DNA from: Berberis thunbergii
Lineage: Eukaryota > Streptophyta > Magnoliopsida > Ranunculales > Berberidaceae
Direction of reading: 5' to 3'
NCBI GenBank assembly: GCA_003290165.1
Contig: QNQO01001157.1
Location: forward strand, 124,001-188,000
Length of the DNA stretch: 64,000 nt
Of this stretch, positions 1 through 11,115 are shown in pieces (the stretch's first letter is position 1; each line of letters starts with the position of its first letter). The position numbers were made by a program, and so were the translations under genes. Below the pieces are notes generated by a model. That model had not been told where the DNA came from. It saw nothing but the letters and a program-made list of their open reading frames with translations, and made no database searches.

Positions 1-477
1 TCAGAAAATCGTTACATGGTCATAGACTAAGACGATTACTTGGTTGTGATTATCAGGGAGAGCATTTAATAAGAGAGACGTAATTTTGTCCAAAGACTTT
101 AGACAATTTGTACACTGTACTCCTTTCCATTCGTTGCGGTTTTGTCTTACTAGGTTTTCTTAGCAAGGTTTTAATGAGGCAGCTTTTCATGCATTCAACA
201 AGACTTAAGTCTATCAAGAACATGCAGTGAACATCCAAGGAGGAATGTTCTAAAACTGTGTGAATGTCCGCCTCATGTTGAGGTGGCATCATGTGGAGGC
301 TTTGGGTGTTGAGGTATTAAGCTGCTTGGGTGTACGAGGTATTAAGCTGCTGATGAATTTGTTTGCCCATAAATAGGCCATATTGTAACCAATTTTGATA
401 TGATATAGTATGAAAATCGATACAAAGATTTTGTATGATAGAAAAAAGTGACAAATGAAATATGCAGGAGAATCATC
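1..477. other. No gene recognised
   Basis: I see no conserved protein, RNA gene or clear terminal repeats here. A short aspartate-rich continuation of the neighbouring LINE reading frame may run a little into the right end. Confidence 0.5.
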
Positions 478-771
478 ATCATCATCAAAGCCCATTCCCA
501 AGATTTTCGGGGTCGGCTACATGGATTTTGGTCCTCCAAGCAATGCGATCTTCCCACAGTTCCTCACCTAATCCAAGCTCAATGATATCTTCATTCACCG
601 TCTTCATCCAAGTTTTCAACAGTCGTCCCCTCCATCTACACCCTCCATTAACTTGCCAATCTAAACAATTTCTAATTGGCGTCGTGCTTGATCGCCTCCG
701 CACATGACCAAACCAAGTTAAACGTCTTTCTCTAATTTTTTCCTCTATGGGCGCTACACCTAAGTATTTCC
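478..771 (-). mobile_element. LINE (non-LTR retrotransposon) ORF2 C-terminal fragment
   Basis: Minus-strand translation gives a run typical of the C-terminal end of plant LINE reverse-transcriptase ORFs: KYLGVAPIEEKIRERR, then LTWFGHVRRRSS, then WEDRIAWRTKIHVADP. These match the family pattern 'R-WFGHV-RR ... DR--WR--IH-ADP'. Only this tail survives; the endonuclease and the catalytic YADD-type domain are absent. It is a dead 5'-truncated copy. An inverted copy of part of it follows directly (740-814). Confidence 0.75.
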
Positions 772-814
772 TAATTCTTTCCGGAAATACTTAGGTGTAG
801 CGCCCATAGAGGAA
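740..814. repeat. Perfect 32-bp inverted repeat at LINE end
   Basis: Positions 740-771 and 783-814 are exact reverse complements with an 11-nt spacer. The left arm is LINE coding sequence (encoding about KYLGVAPIEE on the minus strand); the right arm is the same segment turned round. It could form a strong hairpin, or could be a trace of a twin-priming type inversion during LINE insertion. Confidence 0.9.
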
Positions 815-1154
815 ATTTCCAGGAGAATTTATGCAGGAGAACATTTTTATATTACTGTGTATTTCATTGTCGATGGTTTCTAGGAAGACTTTGTTGCTCT
901 TCCAAAAATGCCTTATATATTTTATCAAATTTGGTCTGTGTCTAGGTCAATTAGGAACAAAACGACCAAATTTGACATTTTGCAGTTGATCGGGTATGAT
1001 CACGAGGAAAGAATGGCTAAAATATGAAATTATCGTTAAGTTGCATTAGTTGATAGTTTGATACTATATATGAACATGTATTGAAAACACTCATTTTATT
1101 GTAAAATATGAGATACAACTTCTATGAAAGATTGAAATGTACATGGTTTTAGCT

Positions 1155-4100
1155 TCAAACTGCAACAGGGTTAACTATCAAAGACAATATATGTTCCTTG
1201 CTTTTGGCATCCTCAACACCAAGCCCATCTCCATACTGGTATATAAACAAAGATGTGCGTGCTAAATTCAGAGCAATATCAATGAAGGGACGATCAAAAG
1301 GAGAATCAACAATGGATTTGTTCATCTTCTTCCATGTGCTCAAGATTAGGCCTTTAATATGTTTTCGAGCATCCTCCCCTGAAGCATTCATTTCATGCAT
1401 ATAACAGTGTATTGATGATGCAACATCACCTCTCTCAAGTTCAGCCTGTGCCATTGCAAAAAAAAAAAAAAAAAAAGCCTATGTAAAATGTGTCCAGCGC
1501 TGTTGAAAATGATTTTGATGTAATTAGGTATTGGAACTAATCTAAATTCATTTAAATCAGTTAGCAAATATTTGGGTTTTCATGGAAAGTACTATGAACA
1601 AATACCATAGCTAGAAGACTATTTTACACTTACAGATGAAGTTGCCAAGTCGTTGGAGAGTCGAAACATCATTGATGAGCAGTATATAAGATTGTGGTTT
1701 TTGTATATGGCATCTAATGTTTCCTTTGTTATCTTTTGCTTTGTTGTGAAAAATGCATGGGCTAAAAATACAGATCCAGATGATGAAAGCCATCCGTTGC
1801 TAAGATATTCCTCAAGGGAGGGTGTGTATCCTTGTTTGCACCATTTTGCTTCTACTAACATTGCTTTGATGAAGTTTCCCCACTGAAATATAAAATAAAA
1901 TTCTTCAGTTATTAGATGAAAGAAGATCTTTTTGAGAAAGCAAAGACCATACCGATTTGGTCAAGTAAGGTAGGCTTTCCATCCCTTGCTTCTGGAGTGT
2001 ATAATAGGCCATTCCATTGGTCATGTTGTACAGAGCTAAGAAGCATATCTTCATGTAATATGACAACTTCTCCATTGATGTATAATCCCACCTGAACAAC
2101 ATATATAAATAATTAGAATTAGAATAAATAAGATTCATAGTATATCTGGAGTTCAACATGACTTAATATTTGTTTAACCATTTTAAATTCCCAAGATTTA
2201 TTTGTAGAGAGTATTACTTTCTGATGTTTACCTCTCAACTGCATCCAAAAACATCTCAAGTTCATCCATTGAACCATAGACATCGTAAATATCATCAATT
2301 ATCAATACAAAATTCATGACTTTTGTAAGCCACTCTCTGCATTTAGTGTATTGCGGTTTGTAAGCAATACCCACACTCCATAAGAAACTCTCCACCAATC
2401 TGTCCCTTGCAAAGGTCAATTTTGTTGCCACACCAATGTTCTTCCACCAGCTAAATATGGCATAAACAACACATCAGACAAATTAGAGATTCTACTTAAT
2501 ACTTTGGCATGCACAATTAAACCGTAATAAGATCATGCCTTGACATGTTTCTAAGGTCTTCCTGAAGTGTTGCTTGTACCATGTTGAAGTCCAACTTGGC
2601 CAATTCAAGTAAGGCAGGGTTCTTGTTGTTCTCATTCTCATATGCATCCACGTAGCAGCTAGCCTCTGACCTCACCATCCTCCAATGCAGAGGTATCTCC
2701 AATGAACGACTCACTTGTTTGGCTAGGTTTGGTTCTGTGTTCCCCTTCACAAATTTCTCGAGATGCTTTGTTGTGAAGTTTATCACCTCATCCAAGACTT
2801 GTTCACCTTCGATTAGTAGGTGTGAAGCTTCATATAAACTTAGTGTCCCGTTTAAGTCCTTGCAAAGCGATTCTTTGAAATTACCTTTCTTGTCCATGTA
2901 AGTTTTGAAAACATCTGAAGTTTCATATAAGATATAACTAGTTATATGATCAGAAGGGAATTTGGAGATATAAAAAGGAAGATACAGGGTGGTATCTGAA
3001 CATTGTATGTTATTACCTTGTAAGACTGGATAACCATGTTGTCTGAGGATCCTAAAGCAGAGAGACGTAGCATATAATCTTTCCTTCATCAATTTGTGTT
3101 TGTTGTTATATACATTCTGCAGGCTCCTAGTGATCTCTTCCTCGAAGAGATGACTCACTCCTAGTCTTTCCAATTTGTCTATCGACTCAAGCTGAGCCAG
3201 TGGCTTGATAATATTCTCAACAGTAAATCTCACATCTTTCTTCAATTTCTCCATTTGACTCGAGTATAAATCATCCTACACAAACATTGTTTCAGAAGTG
3301 AGAGATCATCAATGACCATGTGGTGACAAATCATTGATGACTATGAGATGCTGATATTCAAGTATATCGTCCGTCACTAGGCATTCATGCTACTGAAATA
3401 ATCATTGCTAGATAGTGCCTACTGTTCCAGAAGTTTAGTTTTAACATGGATTTTGAATTAATGCACCATCTTTGAATTAATGCACCATCTCTACGACTAC
3501 CTGCTCTTATTTCATACCTCCACCTTACTTGTGGAACAATGTTAATGGGGTTTGAGTCAATTTGTGTTTCCATAGGATGATATAAACCGCATCCATAACA
3601 CTATCGAGTTTCAATTCTTGCCCTTTTTCATCCCATCCACAATACAGCTAATCTACATGTAACTTTTGCATAACTTGGAGAAGGTTTCATTTGGAAAAAA
3701 AAACCAAGGTTTTTCAAGATAATTTTGGTAAGTTGATTTAAAAAACATTTCGTGAAATATTTTGTTATGTAAACGTAGAAATTTCAGCTGTAATTTAAGC
3801 ATTTTAAACTCTTCCCTACTACATATTGCATAAGAATCACTTATATAACAAAATTTTAATTCTAAACTAAGGTTATAATGAATGGAAATTGAAATTGGTC
3901 TAATGAAAGAACTAAATACTTAGGATTTTGAAAGAAATTTCGATAACTCTGAAAAAAAGAAATATTTCGTAAGTTTCAATATTTTTTGAGAAATCACATT
4001 CCTTGGAAAGAAACTGGTAAATTTATAAGTTGTAGAGTTCTGTAAGATTCTTAATTATAAAAAAAAATACAAGCAGCATTTTATGCACTTAGAAAAATAG

Positions 4101-4220
4101 ATAAAATTGAAGAAACAAGAAAGTTACAGGGAAAATCCAGAATGAAAATGGCCTAAAATTGAATATTACCAGTACAGAACTACTCCCAAGTGACTGGACA
4201 ATATTTTCAAAACCAAAAAT
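1155..4220 (-). pseudogene. TPS: Terpene synthase 1 (TPS-b type), exon 1 truncated
   Basis: Plant class I terpene synthase, which ionises a prenyl diphosphate with Mg2+. Minus-strand exons by splice sites: exon 2 3275-3017, exon 3 2914-2539, exon 4 2450-2232, exon 5 2091-1953, exon 6 1882-1634, exon 7 1445-1155 with the stop. Together they are 1533 nt, open throughout, about 510 residues. Visible motifs are RDR (FARDRLVE), the metal-binding DDIYD in exon 4, and NDLATSSAE across the exon 6/7 junction. The C-terminus ends NPVAV. Exon 1 should carry a plastid transit peptide and the RRX8W motif. Only its last about 50 nt can be matched (4220-4170, ending at a GT at 4169), poorly conserved, and the remainder is replaced at 4221 by a hairpin MITE. 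Exon 3 has a GC donor (2538-2537). Intron 1 holds another MITE. A shortened protein starting at the exon 2 methionine (3254) is possible, but it would be untargeted. Close paralogue of the gene at 53772-57145. Confidence 0.8.
3705..4005. mobile_element. MITE in TPS1 intron 1 (CAAGGAATGTGATTTC family)
   Basis: About 300 bp. The right end reads as reverse complement CAAGGAATGTGATTTC; the left end CAAGG is degenerate. Its interior (phrases about 'atttcgtgaa', 'aagaatcact', 'gagaaatcacattcc') matches a better preserved 390-bp copy at 44201-44590. The equivalent intron of terpene synthase 2 lacks it, so it was inserted after the two genes separated. Confidence 0.6.
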
Positions 4221-4385
4221 TCTAACTGTCGAGGGAAATGGTGAGGAAAACAGTGGGGGGGGGGGGGGGGGGGGGGGGGGGTGGGCAGGGGCGTCCATCC
4301 CCCGGGATGCGTGCGTTGAAAAGTCAAGTGCGCATCCCGGGGGATGGACGGTCACCCCCCCTCGCTGTTTTCCTCGACACTTAGA
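4221..4385. mobile_element. Foldback MITE, copy A (TCTAA-TGTCGAGG family)
   Basis: 165-bp near-palindrome. The ends are TCTAACTGTCGAGG and, as reverse complement, TCTAAGTGTCGAGG. The arms run inward through gaggaaaacag, a G tract of more than 20 at about 4255-4281, and catccc(c)gggatgcg. Three relatives lie at 23167-23280, 23821-23995 and 59464-59647. It abuts the exon 1 remnant of terpene synthase 1. Confidence 0.85.
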
Positions 4386-5785
4386 CGGGTTCTTTCAAAA
4401 AATGTGTTAAAGTCAAATTCATGCCTAAAATTATTCAAAATAAGGAAAATTCTAATTTGATCTACACAACGGTATGATCCTTGTGTACATGATCAGATGA
4501 CATCAAGATACGGGTCAATATATTGTAGAGGTTCTCATCAAAGTTTTGCTCCAAAATATGCTATGTAAACGCAATCTAGATTGGGAATGCCCATCTCAAA
4601 TTTGCCAGTAGGCGCTGTTGGTATAATGTAAATTTCGTGAGTTATTTGTGCAGGAAATTATATATAAACAAAAAATAAGGTACAATGGAGACGGTATGGT
4701 TTTCGGTGTTTTTTGTTTTAAATAAACCCTGACCTTGATGGAGTGCAAATTGAAAACCACCCGATTTCTATCCCTATTGTCTTTCTATATACAAAGCCAA
4801 TGTAATCAACTTGCATCTGTTACCTTAGTGTACTGCTCATATGAAACTTCACACAACCAAACACTAAACAAAGTTCATATATTTTGGCACCAAAAAAAAA
4901 TGTCAAAATGAACTGAAATATTTTTTTTTAAATTAGTGACAAGATAATTCTTTAGAAGTTTTATGGTTTTCTTCTGAATCTCTAACTCCATAGGTAAATT
5001 GATCCTTGTAAAAAAAGAAAAAAAAATGTTCCTATTGGAATAAAACAAAAGTCCAGTTTTGGCTGCTAATTGGAGAAAACATATGTACCTACATTAACTA
5101 ACTTGAAACGCAAAGATCGATCTGATATGGTCTTTGATGGTTACTTCTCTACATTATTATATAATTTAGATTTGATTTCTGAAAATTTTATATAACAAAG
5201 GGGATGAATAAACTCATCAGCTAGTGGTTATTGAATATGATGTGCACTCAAAGATGAACCCATTCATTAGCAGCCCCAAGTCAGAATATATATGGTAAGT
5301 GATGACGAATGGAAAAAAAAAGTTACTGAAATATTAAATTGAAGTCTGATTAGAAATTGGGTGCCGAATGCATGTTCTTAGCCGCTAATTTTGAAGTTTA
5401 AGGAGACATACTTGATTAGCTAGGTAAACAAAAAGGATATTGATGAAGTTTGTCAAATTGATTTATACCCATCGGAGAAAGTTTAAAACACAAATGACTT
5501 AGTCCCCGAGTCTATATTGCACGCAATATTACATTATTACATAATTATTATGCCATACATTAATAATAAATACAAAATATCCAATACTATATTATAGTCA
5601 GAACTCTTGACAGAGATTGTATATTATTAAGAATGTTGATTAACTAAAAGAAGTTGAATTAATCACATGTACGTATGTTGCTTGTATATTATTTTAACTA
5701 TTTTGATTAGTAAAAGGCCCTTTAGCTTTTCCTTTAATAATTTTTTCCTTGTGTTTTGGCAGATTGTGATTTCAAATTTAAATTA
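4386..5785. other. Intergenic, nothing recognised
   Basis: AT-rich DNA upstream of terpene synthase 1. I searched both strands for the missing transit peptide and RRX8W part of exon 1 and found nothing resembling exon 1 of the second synthase. No other coding or repeat signature was seen. Confidence 0.5.
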
Positions 5786-5917
5786 GGGTGTTTTTTTAGC
5801 TCGGCCCCATTAGTTTATGTCATTTCATATTTGTTAGATCAATGACGTTGACTGGTCAAGATATATTTGTTGACTACAATACCCCCACTATAAATGCATG
5901 TGCAAGCTCCACAAAAC

Positions 5918-6302
5918 GAGTTATTTATATTTTGGTTATGCGTAATTTAGGCATATTTCATATTGGCTACAAAAGTTTTGCATAATTACATATTGACTAC
6001 GAAATTGTATCTTGATTGTTTATTCAACGACATTGACCAAGTTCAGACGTCCCGATAGTTTATAAAGACCTAAAAACCCTCAATTTTTTCATTTTGGGTA
6101 CTATATTTTTACTATAATTACACTTTGGGTACATTTACTAAGGGTATTTAGGTTTTTATTGAATGTAGCACGTCTGTCTTTGATCAACATCATTGAACAA
6201 ATAGTTAAGAAACAATTTCATACCTCATATGTAACTATACAAAAAAATTGTATCCAATGTGAATCACACCTAAATTATACATACCCAATATGTGAATAAC
6301 TC
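5918..6302. mobile_element. Long-TIR MITE inside the MULE
   Basis: Starts GAGTTATTTATATTTTGG and ends, as reverse complement, GAGTTATTCACATATTGG. The inverted match continues for about 160 bp on each side (for example GTAATTTAGGCATATTTC against ATAATTTAGGTGTGATTC), leaving almost no loop. No convincing target duplication was found. Confidence 0.65.
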
Positions 6303-8777
6303 ACCAAACCTATAGAAAACAGGCCAAAGGCTTAGATATTTTATACTAACATCTAGTAGGGGCGGAACTGGATGGAGCTCATCCCTATCCCATCCCGAAT
6401 TCGTTCGGGATGGGATAGACCTCATCCCATTTCAAACAGGTTTGGGATGAGACATGACACGACAAGCTGAGCATGTAATAAATATTTCTCCAATGAAAAA
6501 TAACAAAAGAATTTCATTTCACATTGCACACACACCAATAATGTTAAATTTATATACATATAACTTTCATCATAACTGATGCTGTCGTTTTTCTCTCCCT
6601 GTTCTGATCTGGTTCCTACTGACCTGTTGATCTGCACAAGTAGCACACGTGAGCCACAAACCACCATTGTGGTGGCCGATGGCACTCCGATGCTAAAGTC
6701 AAACAGGGCTACAAAGAAGGTGTAATGCTGTAAAAGAGAATTTGTCGCGTACCTTAGCTTACCAACCTCATGTCTTATTTATAGAGCAAGGAGTTCTGGT
6801 TTAACCAGGCCATCGTAGGCGTAGTTTAGGGAGGAGATATTCGTGGAGATCTCTCTTTAATTAGGAGCCGTGCTGTAGGAGGGAAGTTTCATATTAGCTA
6901 TGTGCTCCTAGATACACAAGGGATAGTTTCCAATCCAAGAGCAATCCGTAGAAGGGAGTTTCTCTGTGTAGAAGATACTCTGGTGTTTGCTTCCAATTTG
7001 GAAGCGAATAGTAGTTGTAATTGCCCGGCCGAACTTGATCTTCGAGATACTTGCCTAAGGAGGGCTTACGTGTATTGAGGATAGTTGTGAGACATGTGGG
7101 CCTAACGTGCTGTGAGAGTCCGGGTCCGCCTGGTGGACCAAAGTGAGCGGCTTAGAACCGCTTGGGCCGGATCAACATTGGGCTGATGCTGGGGCTTGTA
7201 GTTCCTCAAGATCATCATAACACGTCTGCGGTTCAGGGGTGTGACCATTTTTATGTATCATCAACTACTCCCCCCGAATTAGTGGGGCATTAAGTCGGTC
7301 CACTGACTATTTGAAAAGACAACTGTATCGTCGTGATGATAGGACTCGAAGCGTTCGACTTGAGCGACACATGACATTAATGGGTTTTGCTAGTCCTCAA
7401 GCAAAACAAAATTAAGAATAAAATCATAACTCACTTTCGTAGGAATCACGTTTGCACTTACCTTAACGTGCAACAAGGCTTTAAACCTCTAGTTACCTCT
7501 AGAGGACGAGTTATAGTCTTGTGAGAGTTTTCAGAAATGTTACCCCCAAACATTACTGACTCAATAAAACAAAATTTATTTCCTAAAAACATAATGGAAA
7601 AACATGAGCATTTTCCTTTATTTTCCTCAGAGTAATTTTCTAATTGCTTAAAATTCAAGAAAAACAACAAACTAAAAATGTCACAATAGTATATCAATAG
7701 AGTACAATAATTTAATTGTCACGCCCTGATTTTCGAAGAAAACAAAAATCCCAAAATCCACTTAGGATTATCCGTTTTCCCCAAAATTCGGGACATGAAT
7801 TGTCATTCACGAAAAGTAACAGTTGGCATCTACGAGAAATAATCAATTACACAATTTATCAAATAGAGGAAAATAAAACAACTGATCTAAAAGTCCATCA
7901 AAAGGAAGAAAATTTTAAAACTCGTAAAGCCATCGCTAACAAGTTCAACAATTTACGAATGTATCTCTTCCAGAAAATAATAAATAACTCCGAGTTCTAA
8001 TTTCAAGAATTAAACTGTCACCTACAAAAAAATGATCTAATATTTTGAACAACGCGCAACTCCCAGCAATGCTCGTCACGTACGGAACGAAATGCTTTAA
8101 GCCTGCCCGAGATTACTAAATTCTGAAAATAAGCTAGTCGGCTACATTCCCGAAGGATTGTACCCAAGAAGCCAAAGCCCACTTGGGTCAGCAATAAAGC
8201 TGGTGTGAAATTTCTTTATTCCCAAAAATCAATAAAGGAAATTGCTGGGCATGACCAAAAATATGTAGTACGACAAAATAACTAAAACAAACAAGTAGTT
8301 CCTCCACGAGACATTCATATCTTCATCCTAATAAGTAAATATGCACCTACTTGTACTTATCCGGTAGAAGTTGAATATGGCAAGTCTGGCCTGCAGAAAT
8401 ATTAGTGGACTTGCCATTCTATATGAAAAGGATTAGAAACAATATAAACGTATTTATTCATTTTTATTTGAATTTGATTCATCTTTAAACGGAATGATCA
8501 CTTAGACGATACCACATTTGCACCACCTCTGTGCCGAACATACATGCCCGTATGCCTCTCTCGTATAAAGGAGGACTTCTCCGTCATCCATGCCTAAGTG
8601 GAGACATCACATACAGGCATGCATCGCGAATACTCCTAACTATATGAGTACCAAAAGCCATTCTTGGGCTATCAATGCGCATAAACTCACGTCACATTTT
8701 GACAGATAAATATCAAAGCCTATCTTAGGCATACAAATTCACCTCATTTTCGCAAAACTAATCCAAAGGTTATTTTA

Positions 8778-10118
8778 GGGGGGTGTATTATATCTGGATT
8801 TTGTGGGCAATTTAATAAATTCCATGGATTCTGAAAATCCAAGTGTATTCAATTTGGATTTTAAAAAGTCCACAAAAGTCTAGGGGTATTCAATCAGGAT
8901 TTTAAAAAGTCTTTCTGAAATCCACAAAGTCTAGGGGTATTCAATATGGATTTCAGAAAGTCCACAAAAGTTTTAGGGTATTCAAAATGTCATTCATATT
9001 TATGGATTTGAAAAATCATGGATTCTCATGGACTTTGTAGTGTTAGATATAAATAACAAAGTTCAATAATTTGCCAGCCTCCATATCAAAGATTTCAACG
9101 TGAAAAAAGTCTCCCAAAGTTTTTCCTTGTGCCAGCCACGAAGAGGTTGATTCCCATCCTCTTGTTTTCTCGATTTTTTTTCTATTTTTGCATAAGTGTA
9201 AGAAAGATAGAGGAGGCAAAACGGAGAGAGTGAGGAAAGAATAGAGGAGGAGAAGAAGCTCACTCACGTTTCCTCTCTCTCTGGAACAAAGCTCTATAAA
9301 ACAACCAAATGAAAAGTTGAGCATTCATTTTTGCCTTTTCACAAGTAAAAAAAAAAAGCGAAAAGGGTACCTTGAGAAAGTTGTTATTTGACATCCCCAG
9401 AGAGAGAGAGAGAGTAAAAGGGTAGAAGGAGGAAGAATGAAGTACGTGTTAGTAACAAGTGGAGTGGTGAGTGGTTTGGGCAAAGGGGTTACTGCAAGTA
9501 GCATTGGAGTCATTCTCAAGGCTTGTGGACTGAGGGTTACTTCCATTAAGATTGGTCTTTTTTTTTTTTCTCACTTTTCTATTTTTTTTTCTTATTTTGA
9601 TTTGTTAATTGTTGCTTATTAGGATTTCCATATAGTTCACCTTACTGCGCCTGAGTATTGCTAATCAAATGTGGGCAGCAGCTCAAGCAATCGTCAACAT
9701 TGCTAACAATGATATGAAGAAAGTGACCATGATCATGAAGGAGATGAATGATCATAACACAATTTTATGGACGTTTACTTCTTATTTTAAAGATGCTAAT
9801 TAACGACCTTTTCTTTTTCTAGTTTTTTTAGGACATGTATTTCTCACTTTTGTTAATTATATGCGGACATTTTTTGTTTCATCATTATTTACCAACTTCT
9901 TTTTTATCTTGCAAATAATTAGAAATCTTTAAAAGTCGTTCATATAAAGTCCGTGGATTTTCATAAATCTCTAGAAAGTCTGTAGCAAAAGTCTATGGAT
10001 TTAAGAAATCAGCAGAAGTCCGTGGACAATTTAAAAAGTCTGTGGACAATTTAAAGAGTCCGTGGACTTTTCAAATTATTTATCAATTCCATAAGAATCC
10101 ATATACAATACACCCCCC
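8778..10118. mobile_element. PIF/Harbinger-like element carrying a captured gene fragment (Pack-type)
   Basis: 1341 bp. Ends are GGGGGGTGTATTATAT and, as reverse complement, GGGGGGTGTATTGTAT, with the 3-bp target duplication TTA on both sides (8775-8777, 10119-10121). Both are PIF/Harbinger features. Subterminal regions are full of short repeats (agtccacaaaag, aggggtattcaa on the left; agtccgtggac on the right). The centre contains a CTP synthase 5'-UTR and first exon, and a 44-codon open frame at 9669-9803 that I cannot identify. No transposase. Confidence 0.8.
9437..9554 (+). pseudogene. CTPS: Captured CTP synthase exon 1 fragment
   Basis: Encodes the N-terminus of CTP synthase: [20 protein letters not shown] followed by [19 protein letters not shown], which is the GATase-linked synthetase domain with its nucleotide-binding glycine-rich SGLGKG segment. 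The exon ends in ATTAAGATTG before a GT at 9555, the usual place where the codon for the next Asp is split. A GA-repeat leader (about 9402-9436) resembling a 5'-UTR precedes it. Catalytic regions and the glutaminase domain are absent, so it is a captured fragment and not a working gene. One residue of the nearly invariant VTGG is S. Confidence 0.85.
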
Positions 10119-10589
10119 TTAGTTTCTTTAGTAGGAAATAGGCGCCCTAACTCCGCAAGACAACCCGCTGGTCATTTAGTTTCTCTAGTAGGAGAGGGGA
10201 AATAATAAACAAAACAGGTGTGGTAGTTCTAAGTGATAAAATTTCAGGTGGCTTATATTTTCAGAAATCCAGGTTTACCAATATCATTTACTTTTGATAT
10301 TTCAGAATTTTTTCCACAATGACATTTTGTCATCCATACATAATCCACCCATTCTTGTGGGGAAGCATAACATTTGACACATTGCCAAAACATAAGCAGT
10401 TTCATAAGAATATTCTCTCATTGTTCTGGAACAACCTACATGTCTCATACATTAAAGCATCCAATTGACACTAAGATACACAGTTAACCACAATACACAA
10501 ATCAGAAAAGCCCGGAACATCCTTCAAATAACCCCAAAATAAGTTCAAATCAAAATATATATACATGCAGAATAACACTATTGCAAATA

Positions 10590-11115
10590 AATTCATTGCA
10601 AATCAAAATAACACCATTGTAAATCAAAATAACACCATTGCAAATACATACATTCAATTCTGCAGTGGGACCCAAACCCTTTGACTCTATGAGTCATAAG
10701 CTGATTTTTATTTTATTTTATAAACCATTGCAAATACATACATTGCAGGAATTCTAGTTGGTGAGTGCGACCATTGGATTTAATTCTGCAGGAATTCTAA
10801 TTGCAAATAACACCATAGGATTTGACTCTACAATGGGACCCAGGGACTAATTTGTTTATGAAGGCCTCGTTCTTATCGCCAACGTCCAAAGCCACAAGCT
10901 CAAAGGAAGATGCTTTGGACTTCATGGATGAAGTAGGAGTCAATCTAGATCAAGACAAAGAGACATTCTCAGAGTTTTGTCAACTCATGAAAGCTCTAAA
11001 AGGATGCAGGTTCAATCATATTGTCCAAACTAAGTTTTCTTGGTTTTTGTGAGCATATAAAATAACACCATTGGATTTGATTCTACAGTGGGACCCAGGG
11101 ACTAATTTGTTTTCT
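10590..11115 (+). repeat. Repeat cluster with a possible captured exon
   Basis: The phrase 'ataacaccat(t/a)ggattt' followed by 'gggacccagggactaatttg' occurs at about 10808-10858 and again at about 11062-11112, with a partial third copy at about 10600-10680. Between the two full copies, 10857-11030 is open on the plus strand and encodes a helical segment (EDALDFMDEV..., ETFSEFCQLMKALKG) ending in CAG/GT. It resembles a small helical domain such as the C-terminal harmonin-like part of RTEL1 helicases or a Sin3 PAH repeat; the identity is unsure. Confidence 0.4.

Noticed and set aside
4089..4410. Overlapping open frames on both strands, glycine- or proline-rich
   Set aside because: They are translations of the hairpin MITE and its G tract, apart from the short exon 1 remnant.
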